Assembly (NCBI RefSeq): GCF_030247185.1
Contig: NC_080572.1
Span: 182,618,866 to 182,682,865 of the forward strand
Source: Malaya genurostris
Lineage: Eukaryota; Arthropoda; Insecta; Diptera; Culicidae
Length of the DNA stretch: 64,000 nucleotides
Direction of reading: 5' to 3'
Numbering within the stretch: position 1 is the first letter of the stretch; each line of letters opens with the position of its first letter. Positions 1-11,215 of the stretch are shown here, piece after piece. Below the pieces are notes generated by a model. It saw only the letters and a list, made by a program, of their open reading frames with translations, was not told the DNA's origin and made no database searches. Made by a program: the position numbers and the translations under genes.

Positions 1-2205
1 CTGCAGGCTGCCGTAGTCTACTGAACAGCTCCTACGAAAGAAATAGCGAGGAATTCGCACGGTTTCAACATCCGGAAGCCGTCTGATCCAATTTTCCCAC
101 TTTTCTGCACAATCGCTATCGATTTGCTGATCCCACTCGCATCCGCTGCGCCATAGATCTTGAATCAATAATTTGCCATAAAACGTAAAGTTCGTCAACA
201 GTCCTAACGGGTCAAAGAAGCGCATCACGCAACTCATCACGATTCTTTTCGTTGGTAGTCGCTCACCGGACAGAAATGGTGTTAGATCGCCTCTCAACGT
301 GGTGAAAAACGAAAATTCATCGCTAGCGGGACTCCATACGATCCCTAGTACTCGCTCGGATCCGGATTCCTTATCTTCACTAAAGCGTACGCACTGATTG
401 GCTTTTCGTTCTCCCAAGGCTACTAAAAACTCGTCGGAGTTGGAGACCCAGTTTCGTAGCTCGAAACCGCCCTTGGAATGGACGTAACGCACATCTTTTG
501 CTCGTTCCACTGCTTCTTCGATTGTGTCCGCGCTGTCAAAGTAGTCATCGACGTAGTGATTTTCGATTATGGCTTTTGCAGCCGCTGGAAACTGTCCCGC
601 ATATTCTTTCGCGTTTATGTTTTTTACATATTGTGCGGAGCATGGCAGGCTCGTCGATCCAAACGTTGCCACGTCCATTACGTAAACATCCGGCTTCGCG
701 GACGAATCGTTCCGGAACAGGAATCTTTGTACTCGCTTATCTTCATCTCGAATCCGTAACTGGTGATACATCTCCTTGATGTCCGCGCCAAAACCGATTT
801 CCCGCTCTCGGAACTTAGATATAACAGCTGGTAGGGCGGTTAGCATATCTGGTCCCTTCAATAGCTTTGAGTTTAGCGAAAATCCTCTAACTTCTGCTCT
901 TGCATCCCATACTAAGCGGAACTTCTCCTTCTTTGGATTGTAAACGAAATTCAGCGGCACATGCCACACTTTGTTGCTATCAAATGCCGCTAGCTCTGAC
1001 GATGTCGCCTTGTGGGCGTACTCTTTAGCCAAGTAGTCAGCGATAGTTGTACGTACTTTATTGTACAACTCTGGATTTTTCCTTAGACGATTCTCCAGAC
1101 ATTTTAAACGCTTGACAGCCATAAGATAGCTATCGAGGAATTCGGGGTTATCTTCCTTCCACAGCAGATATGTTTCGAAGCAATCACTAATCCTTTTTGT
1201 TGTCTTTTTTAGTATATCCTTCGCTCTCCTGTCTTCTTCTGGTTCGGGAAGCAAGGCCACCGATATACCAGACTCCTCTAGCGTATAGTAGCTCTTAAGC
1301 AGATCATGGAGCTCTTGGTTCGTAACGGTGCTGCACGTATGATAGCCGACAATTCCGCTACTTGTCGTGACTGCTTCCATCGGACCGTAAATAGTCCAGC
1401 CTAGCTTCGATCTGACAGCTATCGGCTCTTCTGGCCGACCAATTTTGGATTCTATCGGCGCGTACAGGTGTATATCCTTTAGCCCGATCAAAATCCGTGG
1501 AGTAGCTGAACGAATATCAGCAATCGGCAAACCTCGTAGATGATCGTACTGTTTCACGATTTCGGACAGAGGTAGGGAATGCGTCGGAAGCTTTAAGCTT
1601 TCTACCGTGTGAGCGCCTTTTATCAGAAAACGCTGAGCTGATCCTTTTGCAGAGATGCGGAAATTCACGCACTGTGAGTATTTTTCAAGTCGGGAGACTC
1701 CTGCAGTCCATGTCACGCGTAGCGGTTGCGTTGCACCATTAATTCCCAACCGACATACTAACTCCTTTTCCACCAGAGTGTACGACGAGCCTTCATCCCG
1801 GAACGCGATCGTATCTACTGCAAACTTTCCGCAGTACAACGTAACAGGAATCATTCGAAAGATTACGGAAGACTTCGGTTGGCTAGAATGGATGTTGCAG
1901 TTTGAACTGGTAGACGATCTCACCGCGTGTAGCAGAGGATTGTGACGATCTTTACATCCTTCGATGTCGCAACGAAAACTAAGCTTACAGTTAGCCGCTC
2001 TGTGTTCGTTCAAGCAAAGTTGACACAGCTGCCATTTACGGACAGCTTCCCACCGTTCGACGAGAGACAGTTTTCGAAATTTGTCACAGTTTCTAATTCG
2101 GTGATTCAGTCCACCACAGATTCTACACGGTATTCTCTCCTTCATTCGTTCTGGTCTTCGTTTTGCTCTTTCTAGATCCATATTCCGCAACTCCGGATGA
2201 TTCTC
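1..2205 (-). CDS. BEL pol: zinc knuckles, protease, reverse transcriptase (partial)
   Basis: The frame is +1 relative to the gag block and open from about 2205 to the window edge, more than 700 codons. In order: a CCHC knuckle CRICGGLNHRIRNC (CX2CX4HX4C, about 2086-2127); a second knuckle CQLCLNEHRAANC; an aspartic protease motif FRDEGSSYTL (about 1775-1805); a linker; RT motifs FRLVWDARA, GADIKEMYHQL (catalytic Asp, about 770-800) and YVDDYFDS (541-558). RNase H and integrase would lie to the left of the window. The open frame suggests recent activity. Entry from gag needs a +1 shift near 2200, or a one-base indel must be assumed. Confidence 0.9.
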
Positions 2206-2822
2206 CGTATGCCACGATTTCACTTGCGTCTTGTACGATACTCGTAAGAAAATTTGATAACGTTCGCAGTGTAACCACCTTGCTTCTTCTTCTGTACCGC
2301 ACCCAATCCAGCTGTGTTCCTGCGGGTAGCTTTTCGGTTAGCTCTTGAATGAGCATCGGATTCACCAGATGCGTAGTTAGTCCGGTAGCTTCCAAATGAT
2401 CGGCAAGTTGTTGGACTACCACTTCGAACCCTATGAAAGTTACCAACCGATCAGCCTTCGGCGGTGCTGTGTTGTGAACCTTCGCTAGCAGCATGTTCAG
2501 TAGGCGCTCTGGTCGTCCATACAGCATACGTAGGGTCTCAATGATGTTCGGAACTGATTTCGGCAAAAGTAGTCTGCCTCTCACCGCTTCTAGCGCTTCA
2601 CCCTTTAGGTACTCTTGAAGTCGCGCCAGGTTTTCGACATTGGAAAAGCCGCACGCCTTCGTCGACGTCTCATAACTGCTGATAAACATCGGCCATTCCT
2701 CCAGATTGCCGGAAAACGTAGGTAACTTCCTGGACAAAAACTGCCGAGCGGACAACTGTGCTTTAGTCGGCTCACGATGTTCGCCCCGTTTCGAATGATC
2801 AACTTTTCTAGACGATCGTTTT
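2123..2822 (-). CDS. BEL gag central domain (DUF1759-like)
   Basis: Reading resumes on the far side of the inserted repeat. The segment QLSARQFLSRKLPTFSGNLE and following (WPMFISSYE, NLARLQEYLKGEALEAV, LYGRPERLL) is the pattern of the DUF1759 gag domain of Pao/BEL elements. No ATG is needed because the frame is open back to the insertion site at 2822; the first possible start in the isolated block would be a TTG at 2755. The frame ends at 2123, but comparison with the pol frame shows the natural protein leaves this frame near 2200, so the last roughly 25 codons here are out-of-frame reading. Confidence 0.85.
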
Positions 2823-4633
2823 ACCTTTTTTTATATATATAAAAAATAGGTATAGAATTCGCTCAAACTTTCGAAAATTTTTCCGAGGCCCGGAGGGCCG
2901 AATGACATATACCAATCGATTCAGCTCGACGAACTGAGCAAATGTCTGTGTGTGTGTATGTGTGTGTGTCTATATGTGTGTTGTCAACTAAGAGGTCGAG
3001 ATCACAGAGATGGCTGGACCGATTTTGATCAAACTAGTCGCAAATGAAAGGTCTCCCCGTCACCCAAAACGCTATTGAATGGTTTTGAGATCGGATGTTT
3101 ACTTTTTGAGTTATTCGAAGTTTTATGTCAAAATTATCAGTTTTTTGACAGTATCTGTCACAATTGACCTTGAAAACAGAATATGTTTTCAGACTTAGAT
3201 TCCGCACGATAATACCTATTCAACAAGCCATAGATTGTTAAAATCCGTCCATTTTTAACGGAGATATCGAAATTTTTGTGTAAACGACTTTTCCCCCTAA
3301 TCCAGCAGTAGGAGTTTTGAGCGCTGTCTGGCAAAGAAATGCTTGGGAGCAACGGAAAACACGATTTTTTATACTGTTACATACAATTGTTTCTAAGTAC
3401 CAAAAAGACAGTGTACAGCATCCTTTTTCATGACAATTTGCCTCGGACCGATTTTAGCACGGCTCGTTTTTGGCAACATAATCGTTCGAATATGACATAT
3501 ACAAACCAGATGATGGCAGATTTTTTTTTAATTATATTGTTTTAAACTACTTACAGCAATAAATGCTGGAAGAACATAACATCCATATACCATTCGAATC
3601 AGTTCGTCGAGATTAGCAAATGCGTGTGACAAATAATTTCACTCAATTTTCTCTGAAAATTTCTTTTCTTCAAATTCAGATTCATACGAAAATTCGTATG
3701 CTCCCAAACAAAGTTCCTGAATTATGTTTGGTTCCGACCTCTGGTTCCGGAACTACAGGATGAAACGAAATCAAAATTGTGTAACTCATTCTTCTCGTAG
3801 ATGGCTGAACCGATCTAAGATTCAAATGAAATCTAAGAATCATCTAAGATGCAAATGAAAAGTTTCAAGATTCTTTAAAACATCTTGCTCTTCAGTCAGA
3901 TCCAACTTCCGGTTTCGGGGATACAGGGTGATTAGTATAAAAATGTCTATTCCACATAAATTAATCAGGTTTATCGGGTTAGCAGATTTGGATAGTCGAT
4001 AAAAAAATTAACTTTTTTCAGGTTTAGTGGTATTCAGTTGTCGATTCAGAAGGCACCTAAAAATTTAATTCGTGCTATGATTTCTCAAAGATGTCTTCAC
4101 TGATTTTCAAATATTTTAAAACAAATGTAAACTATACAGCTATTCAGGTGAATTTATCTGACTTCGGCCATACCGATTTTAGATTTCCGGTTCCAGTATA
4201 AAATCGTTTCTCAAAGCTCAATCGTTTTCTCTAAAAAAGCCTAATCAAATTTCAGAAACAAAAATTCAAATTAAAATAAACTTATATACAAAATTTATTA
4301 ATTTTATAAATACATACAAAAATTAATGAATTTTATCCAATTAAGCTTCAAAGTTGTACTCAAAACTGTAATTTATTCGTCAAATGACCATACGAATCAG
4401 TTTGGGTTATGCTGGTTCCTGAATACCGGCTCTTGAAGTACCTCAAATTACCGTAAACTCTAAAGTGGAACTTACATGTCATGGCATGTTTAATCGATTA
4501 TCACACTTCTAGATTTAAATTCGACGGTCATTAAAATAATGTAATGAAAACTTAAACACCGAAGAATATTCATGCAAAAAACACATGCGGATTGAAAAAA
4601 AAGGTATCATCTCACTGCTAGGTGGATTAATCA
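2823..4633 (+). mobile_element. Monomer-array repeat inserted in BEL gag, TSD CGTTTT
   Basis: CGTTTT occurs at 2817-2822 and again at 4634-4639, directly flanking the insert. Left end: ACCTTTTTTTATATATATAA, then the family's conserved module (GGCCCGGAGGGCCG, CTCAGCTCGACGAACTGAGC, GTCTGTGTGTGTG). Middle: degenerate monomers of the type 'AGATGGCTGRACCGAT... AATGAAAG... GACTTCCGGTTCCGG'. Right end: GCTAGGTGGATTAATCA. No coding capacity is apparent. The last roughly 500 bp match the inverted copy at the right edge of the window (63511-64000). The class is unknown to me. Confidence 0.75.
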
Positions 4634-4639
4634 CGTTTT

Positions 4640-5641
4640 TTCCTTTCATTTTTCTCGGAATTTGCCGAACTTGCTCCGATCCGGTACTACGCTCATCTTC
4701 TTCGAACGACTCTTCTTTTTCTTCTTCTTTGGCACTTTCTTTGCTTTCCGACTCTTGGACTTTCCCTAGCTTACGCATAATATTGGCGCTCTTCCTGGGA
4801 ACTTCTGGATGTCCGGTTGGAGTTTTATTGCTCGCGTTACCAAACATGAAACAGTCCGGCAGAGTAGCCGGTCTTTTAACAAATTTTTCGACGAACTTTC
4901 GGGTTGCTTTCGGTGTCGAATGTTTGCGGTATGCTCCTCTAAATTCGCTCACGCTAGTTGACGACGGATCCACTTTTCCAGGCTTTTTATTCCCCGACTT
5001 TTTCTTCTCGGGCTCTTTTCCTGATGCTGCAGGCTCCGGTTGCGTCTGTTTACGCGTTACCATTTTCGAGCTTCCCGCTCCTTCACCTCCTATTTCATCC
5101 TTTTGAACGTCTTTTTCTTTAACTAACTCGTTTTTCCGTTTTGATTGCAACTGTTTCAACTTTCCTTTTATTTCCGTCCGCATTTCGTCCAGCTTTTTCT
5201 GATGGGCTTCTTCAGCAGCGATCTTTTTTTTATCTGTGCCTTTTCGAACGCCAATTCCATCTCCCTCTTTTCCTTTTCCAACGTTTGACGCATCTCGAAG
5301 AGCTCCTGTTGCATTTCCAAGCGCTTCTGATGCAAGACTTTTTCCTTCTTGAGTGCCTTTTTCTGTTTCTTTTTCTCCTGCTTGAGCTTTTCCAACTCCT
5401 CGTTTAGACTGTCCGAACTCGAATCGCCGGTTCCGATACTAACGCACTTTTGACAGCACCACGACACGTCCTTTATTTCCGCCGTAACACCGGCGCAACC
5501 AAAATGATACCATCGCTCACAATGATCACAAAATACCATTTGCGACTCTTCATTGTCCGGACGATTACAAGCCGCGCAGTTATATCCTGACTTTTCAGGA
5601 TTTTCTGGGTTTGGATTTGGTTCAACCAGTGTTAATTTTTA
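4640..5641 (-). pseudogene. BEL gag N-terminal part: PHD finger plus charged coiled coil, frame-broken
   Basis: Reading on the minus strand from about 5640, a C4HC3 PHD finger is visible: CAAC, then CDHC, H of WYHFGC, and CCQKC. A first ATG lies inside the finger at 5539, so the true start is lost, non-ATG or spliced. A Glu/Lys-rich predicted coiled coil follows (about 5200-5400). The frame then breaks at an eight-A run (plus-strand T run near 5225-5232) and continues in another frame (5183 to about 4640) as a basic, low-complexity gag segment (KKKSGNKKPGK; SESKESAKEEEKEES). The reading ends at the inserted repeat at 4634. PHD fingers bind histone H3 tails; a role in chromatin targeting of the element is a guess. 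Confidence 0.75.
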
Positions 5642-5678
5642 AGTTTGTTCGATTTCGGACCACCCTAAATAACTAAAT

Positions 5679-6239
5679 TGTTACAGCAGTGCTTTTAGTA
5701 CGATTTGCAGCAGCTTAAAACTATTTTTATTCAAATAAAATAATCGATAACAATAATCTTATTAATTCTCTTCTCTTCACTTTCATTTGCTTACTTACAT
5801 TAATAGTTTTCCCTTTTTCCTCTTATTTTTCAGGTTAGTTGCAGCGGTGCGCTTTTCAATTTCCTGTGATATCAAGTTTCAATAAGTTCAATAAACATTA
5901 TTACATTTTTGAATAAATTCTTCTCACCTACTGTTAGATCGATAATTCATCTGTTTTCACGGTAGGTGCTAGATCTACTTCGACTAACAATTCTGGCTCT
6001 CAATATCACAAATTGTCTAAAAAACACTATCGCTTGCTGGCTAAACTCTGTTTCAACTTCACTTATGCTGTTGTTTATTTTTTCTTCCTTCTTGCTTACA
6101 ACATACTCACTGACATCCAAGGATGGCTTTTATCGTATCAAAGAACGTTCGCTGGCAACTCTTCACCGATTGAATCAGTGCCATCAAAGAGAGTTGGAAA
6201 TCATCGCAACAACAAAAACCCGACATGGCTCATTTAACA
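5679..6239 (-). repeat. Candidate 5' LTR of the BEL/Pao element
   Basis: In element (minus) orientation the block starts TGTTA at 6239 and ends TAACA at 5679, the usual TG...CA inverted LTR ends. AATAAA lies near its 3' end (complement of the TTTATT around 5729). Just downstream a TGGTCCGAAATCGAAC stretch (about 5647-5662) could be the tRNA primer-binding site. The second LTR is outside the window, so the outer boundary rests only on the terminal motif and could be wrong by tens of bases. Confidence 0.55.
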
Positions 6240-6349
6240 TAGAATCGACACCAATGCGAGAGCGAATTTCTCTCGATGACATTTCTGAGAATCAAAGGTG
6301 AGCACGCTGCTGTGGGGATCCTCTCTGAAGCAACAAACGGTCGCTTATT

Positions 6350-6910
6350 CTCGTTTCGCGATCCGATTCTATACAGGCAGTTGATAATTGCGATAGAATC
6401 ATTTTACTATTGCCGCTTATTCTAACTATGTGCATATAATCTTTGTATAAGTTATGTCTATGAAAATGTATGTGAATACTCCACACAAGGGTTTTGAAAT
6501 ATTGCAACCTAGTATGAGAATCATCAAGTCGAATCATCGATTCGATTTTCTGCGATAATTGTCAACTTGCGATTCTCTCTTGGTAAATTCCACACAGCGG
6601 CGATCATTATCAGACTGCAATTTTTTTAAGGGCCGAGAAATACTCAGAGTATGAAGTGGAGCGAAGGAATGTAGAAAAATTCTCTCGCGGTTCATGCATT
6701 GAGAGACTCGAGTTCTTGTAGCATCTTCTACCGGATTGAAAATGTTGTATACAATATAGATAGCAATATAGCAGCTTCTGTGAAATTTTCGGCAATCACC
6801 AACACTGCTGACATCTATGCTCTGATCCAGGGTACATGGATGCGACGTTGTCTCGTTCTGCTGTGGTGAGTTATGTCGTCGATGGGACGTATGCACCGGT
6901 GCGTACAAAG
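6350..6910. repeat. Dispersed repeat shared with 20680-21115
   Basis: About 430 bp are closely similar, in direct orientation, to 20680-21115 (e.g. GATAGAATCATTTTACTATT and GATTCTCTCTTGGTAAATTC occur in both). The second copy lies inside the Helitron-like element. No terminal inverted repeats or coding domain were seen. ORFs across it are not conserved. The stretch 6240-6350 between the LTR and this repeat holds nothing I can identify. Confidence 0.7.
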
Positions 6911-6929
6911 ACTATACTTGGAATCTATA

Positions 6930-8150
6930 AGTTTGTGAAAATCGATTTGGCCATCTTGAAGAAAAGTGAATGAGAACCTTTTGCCAGTTTTTGACCACTA
7001 TTTCCAATACTTCCTGAATCTAATTTCACGGAGCCGAATTGGTTCGTATGAGCAGCAACAAATATAACCCACAAGTTAAAACAGTCTTGAACCTAGTTGA
7101 AAAGAATTTTCCCCCCTTTCATTTCGTCACTTCTGGTGGCAGCATAAAATTTTTAACGCTTAACCATCTGTAAGAAAATAGTGAGTTTCATTTTGGAATA
7201 TTTCAACACTTTTTTCGGTGCTTCCAGAATCGGAAATCGGGAGCCAGGATAGTGGGAATCAATTTGATAGGCCGTCTACTAACAATAACTAACAGTTGGA
7301 ATAGTTTCGAGCCCAGTTCAGAAATCTTTTTAGGTTTTTGCTTCGCCACTTAAAGTGGCGATGTAGAATTTCCAGCATTCTTCAACCTGCAATTCCGGAA
7401 CCAAAAGTTGTATCCGAATGAAATTCTAAAGCTTTGTATGGGACCATAAGGCCTTTGTTTAAATATAAGTTGGTGAAAATAGGACTCGCTATATCTGAGG
7501 AAAGTGCATCGTTTGTGAAGGCGTGTAGTGTTTTCTTCTTCCGTGTCAGCACGTACCGTTGCTTACCGGTTTTGTATCGTTATTTTATATGGCGGTTTGA
7601 AAGCTTTGGCACTCATCGCCCTGAAATTACTGAATCGGAAGTAGGATCCGGATGAAATTTCACAGTAGCTTTTGTGACAATATGATCTTTAATTTAAATC
7701 AAGATTTGATAAAATCGCTGAGAAATCGAAGTGAGTTCCACTTTAGGAGCTGTTATTCACCACTTTCGGTGCTACTGGAACTGGAAATGGGGGAGCAGTA
7801 CTGCCGAATTAGGTTTATATGCTCACAAACTGAAAAGCTCTGCAAATTAGGAGAATTTATCAGTCAGTTTTGTTGGATCGTTTGTGAAAAAATATTCTGG
7901 ATGGATGGATCTAGATGCAATGTTCAAGAATTTTTTGAATAACTTCAATTTCTTTCGTTTTTAAAAACTGGTTAAGCGATTTCCGAGAAAATTGAGTGCA
8001 CATTTTAGTTACATACACACATACACACACACGCACAAACATTTGCTCAATTCGTCGAGCTGAGTCGAATGGTATATAACACTCGGCCCTCCAGACCTCG
8101 GTTCAAAAGTCAGTTTTCACAGTGATTGCATAACCTTTCTATATGAGAAA
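6930..8150 (-). repeat. Degenerate monomer-array repeat with conserved end module
   Basis: Repeated degenerate monomers roughly 170-250 bp long recur: each has a 'GGAACCGGAAGTYG...ATGAAATTC' part, a 'GGACCATAAGACCTT' part and a 'gagaaaRtGAGTGCA' part. At the right end the family module appears in reverse orientation: an ACACACAC run, TTTGCTCAATTCGTCGAGCT, CACTCGGCCCTCCAGACCTCGG, and ACCTTTCTATATGAGAAAAG. Other loci of this family here: 2823, 9380, 10320, 11740, 18850, 33957, 45660, 47860, 50280, 56380 and 63511. Confidence 0.7.
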
Positions 8151-8159
8151 AGCAAGGAG

Positions 8160-9370
8160 GTATAAGATTATAAGGCATATAATAATTAAATTTTGCAAAA
8201 TAGATTTTTCGGCTAAGAAAAACTATAGTACACTGTTTTAAGAAATAACGAATTTATTAATCAAACAAAATAAAAGAATTTTAAACTAGTCTATTGTTAA
8301 ATCTACTCTGTCCATAGCTCAGAATCTCAATGAATTTGACACCTATGGAAAATACAAACACTCATTCGTAAAACCCTCGATTAACACAATAATCCGCAAT
8401 AATCGTTAAAAAATTACCCGCTCCGGATACAACGTTTCGATAATGGCTTTGTATTATCCTTTTAGCTTCTAGCTTTTTTGTTTGAACAAGACGCCAATCA
8501 GCTTAATTCTGAAGATGGGTTTTACTCGCTTGAGCAGCGCTGAATTGGTGCCGTTAATCAGCGAAAAATTAATGATTTGCGAGCTGACAGTCACAATCAA
8601 GTCGAGATAAACTGTGACACATCGGCAACGCCTCTTCACTGTTCAGCCCAGCCTGCGCCACTATGAGCGACATAACCGGCTGTGTCAGTTCGATTCAAGT
8701 TCAGCGTATTAAATGGAACTGTGATCGATATCGGCGAACGGCCGCGTATAAACGGCAACCTTCCATTTTAAGCCGAAAGATGATGATAAAAATTGGAAAT
8801 TTATGATTCAGGATCTTCCCTTTCGAATGTGACCCTGAACCGCGGAGACGCGTTCGTTTGTAACACGATCACCTCACGATCTCCTAGAATTGTGGCGCAT
8901 CATCGGATCATTTGTCACCACCGTTCCGTCCTTGTCCTTGGCTGGAATCAGTTTGAGTGTGGTTCTCTCGGAACGAAGTTTCACTCATCTTAGCCCAGAT
9001 TGGATGCAAGCATCAATTCAACGTGATGGTGTATGATGTTCGATTCAATAGCAGTTTGAATAATATTTAGAATAATCGAATGTCGTTATCATTAATTATT
9101 TGAGATTTTTTAATAGCCTAGTTCGATGATTTACTATTTCTATTCTCCCTTCTATTTGCAACGGAAATCTTCGTTAAATGTGATGGATCACTAGATAATT
9201 TGAGTCGGAAATGTAAAATCAGGATATATTCGAATCAAATTGCAGCAATGAATCTTTGCAGCCTTTTTAAACATATCACCCTTAGTTTGCACTATTCCTG
9301 GGGATAATTATAATGAGTTTTATAATAAAAATGATTATTAATAAGAAGTGAGAAAGTAATTTGAAATTAA
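8160..9370. other. Low-repeat, non-coding stretch
   Basis: No gene or recognisable transposon end. 8480-9000 is distinctly more GC-rich and higher in complexity than its surroundings (e.g. around GGCGAACGGCCGCGTATAAA near 8736-8755) and shares no similarity I could see with other parts of the window. The only ORF there, 66 codons at 8793-8993, has no recognisable domain. It could be unique host DNA, for example a regulatory region; nothing in the sequence proves that. Confidence 0.35.
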
Positions 9371-9830
9371 AATTTTCACATTAGTTACCTTGTAATTCCA
9401 GTACCGGAAGTCGTATCCAAATGAAATTCAGGAATTTTGTACGAGACAATTATACCCTTCATTTTAACCTAAGTTTTTGAGAATCAGTGCAGCCATCTCT
9501 GAGAAAAGTGAGTGCACTTATTTTTTTTTGGTGCAAATATGGCAAAATGATTCTGGAACCGCAAGTTGGATTTTAATAAAGTTCAGGAACTTTGTGTGGG
9601 GCAACAAGACCTTTCGTTTTCGTTTTTTGGCTATAAAAAAAATCCTAATGCCATCCCAAACTCATTATTAGAAAAAAGAACGATTTTCGTCATAATTTTC
9701 GGTGATGATAAAGTAAACGATTATCACCTACACTGCTCCGATGCTCACATCTTCCATTCCCGCCAACTGTCTCGGTGGAACGGGAATAGTGCATAAGGGT
9801 GTAAAAACAAACACACCAGTGTGAGCAAAA
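9370..9830 (-). repeat. Monomer fragment plus copy 1 of a short direct duplicate
   Basis: 9380-9640 contains array-family monomers (CCAGTACCGGAAGTCGTATCC; GCAGCCATCTCTGAGAAAAG). 9640-9800 contains CTAATGCCATCCC, ACGATTTTCGTC and CTGTCTCGGTGGAACGGGAAT, which recur in the same order at 10565-10680, indicating a duplicated or dispersed unit of about 120-160 bp. No domain is encoded. Confidence 0.55.
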
Positions 9831-9859
9831 AGTAAGACATTATTCATAATTTCAAAATT

Positions 9860-10080
9860 CTTTATTTATTCTTCTAAATCCATTTCGTCCGTCTCAAAGT
9901 AATCCCCTACGACCCCAATGAACTTATGCCAATTATCTTGGTGCAAAAAGCAAAATTTTCATAATTCCGGCCTCTTTTTACGAATTGCTTTCAACGAATT
10001 CTTCGAATAAAATTCCAAAATTCACAGTAAGTCAACGTCAACGCGTTCTCGACCATCTTCGAACAACTTGTACTAATTAA
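9860..10080 (-). pseudogene. Mariner-like transposase fragments
   Basis: On the minus strand a short C-terminal peptide, about 9869-9950, reads LHQDNWHKFIGVVGDYFE followed by a stop; mariner transposases commonly end with a W.KCI...GDYFE pattern. Further up (about 10010-10080) KLFEDGRERVDVD resembles the helix-turn-helix linker of mariner transposases. The two pieces are separated by far less DNA than a complete transposase needs, so the middle is deleted. This is a small relic, assigned from short motifs only. Confidence 0.4.
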
Positions 10081-10319
10081 ACACACAAAATTTATTGGAA
10101 CTTCTTGTTGAATAAGTTCACTCATTGTAAAAATCGCCGATTGAATTTTTAATACTTCAGGAAGACAGATGTATACTAAACACTAATGAATATTTTGACG
10201 TGACACTTGGCACAGATGTCACTGAAACTGATACCAACCTAGAAAAGAAGTATTTCGACGAGTAAGGTTTCCGCGCGAAATCCAATTCAAAAGTCTTACA
10301 ACTTTTTGCCCACAGTAGT

Positions 10320-10680
10320 ACATACACACATACAGACATTTTGCATACTCGACGAACTCGAACTGAGTCGAAAGATATATAACCCCTCCGGGCCTCAATT
10401 TCACAGTGATTACATTACCTTTCTAAATGAGATAGTCCATCTAGATCATTTTTTTTAAACAATGCATGCAGTGACATTCTGAGACAAAGTTAATATGTCC
10501 AGAAAGTTTCATTCCAATCTGAGAGGGTGCTGCCAACATTTGTTCGAGTTGGCGCGAAATTCCTAATGCTATCCCGAACTCATTATCAGACAATCAAACG
10601 ATTTTCGTCAACATTTCCGGTGATGATAATGTAAACGATAATTACCAACTGTCTCAGTGGAACAGGAATAGTGCCTAATT
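10320..10680 (-). repeat. Array-family end module and copy 2 of the short duplicate
   Basis: 10320-10440 is the family module in reverse (ACACACATACAGACATTTTG, GACGAACTCGAACTGAGTCG, ATTACATTACCTTTCTAAAT). 10565-10680 repeats the unit seen at 9640-9800. 10680-11140 is AT-rich and shows nothing I can identify. Confidence 0.55.
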
Positions 10681-11147
10681 TGTAATATACCTAAGTTTAG
10701 CAGCAAGTATAGATTCTTCTTCAAAAGAACGATTGAAAACAAGAAAATATTCGAATATTTTCGGTATCTTTACCAGTACCAAATAGTAATTGAAATAAGA
10801 AATTACTGGACATTCACTAGGCTACGAAAATGTACCAAATAAATAAATTTTCAATAAACGTATGTGTATTTTTTGAAGTGTGATTCTTGTACCAGGTTAT
10901 ATGAGAGTTTTGCTACAATATCAGATAAAACATATCTATTATATGATATTACACTATAAAGCAACATCAACGCATTGAACTAAACAGAGTTGAACATTAC
11001 TAGCATTATAAACGTCAGCTACATTAGAAAGTGAACAATTTCTTATAATACCCATTTTATTGTATTCAACTTATTGTTATTTCAACACAAAACTCAATGC
11101 ATAAATTCGCGTTATTTTTGTTGTGAATGCGACTTACTTTACTATGA

Positions 11148-11215
11148 GGCGCCTTTTCTAAATTTACACTGTACAAGAATGGGCAGAACTTTATCACGAA
11201 TTCTTGAAATATTTC
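11148..11215 (+). repeat. End fragment of the 'CTTACTTTACTATG' family
   Basis: CTTACTTTACTATGAGGCGC followed by CTTTT, then CAAGAATGGGCAGAACTTTA, matches 32512-32580 almost base for base. Its first 35 bp also match, in reverse, the right ends of the 1.2-kb repeats at 47680-47705 and 53915-53938 and the site at 32210-32238. Confidence 0.65.

Larger units (their letters stand above)
1..6239 (-). mobile_element. BEL/Pao LTR retrotransposon, 3' end beyond window, interrupted
   Basis: A BEL/Pao-type element is read from the minus strand: a 5' LTR candidate (5679-6239), a PHD-finger gag N-terminus, a second gag block, CCHC zinc knuckles, an aspartic protease motif and an RT with YVDD. The order gag-protease-RT and the DEGSS-type protease motif fit BEL/Pao, and PHD-like N-terminal gag domains occur in insect BEL elements (family knowledge). 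A 1.8-kb repeat (2823-4633) is inserted between the two gag parts. Integrase and 3' LTR would lie left of position 1, so the element's own target duplication cannot be tested. The pol frame is open, while gag has two frame breaks; the element is recent but probably dead. Confidence 0.9.

Noticed and set aside
478..1945. Plus-strand ORFs of 93-96 codons at the left edge
   Set aside because: They lie opposite the open BEL pol frame and have no motif.
4585..5407. Plus-strand ORFs of 173 and 88 codons in the gag region
   Set aside because: They are the complement of the Lys/Glu-rich gag frame and contain only Leu/Phe/Ser-rich shadow sequence.
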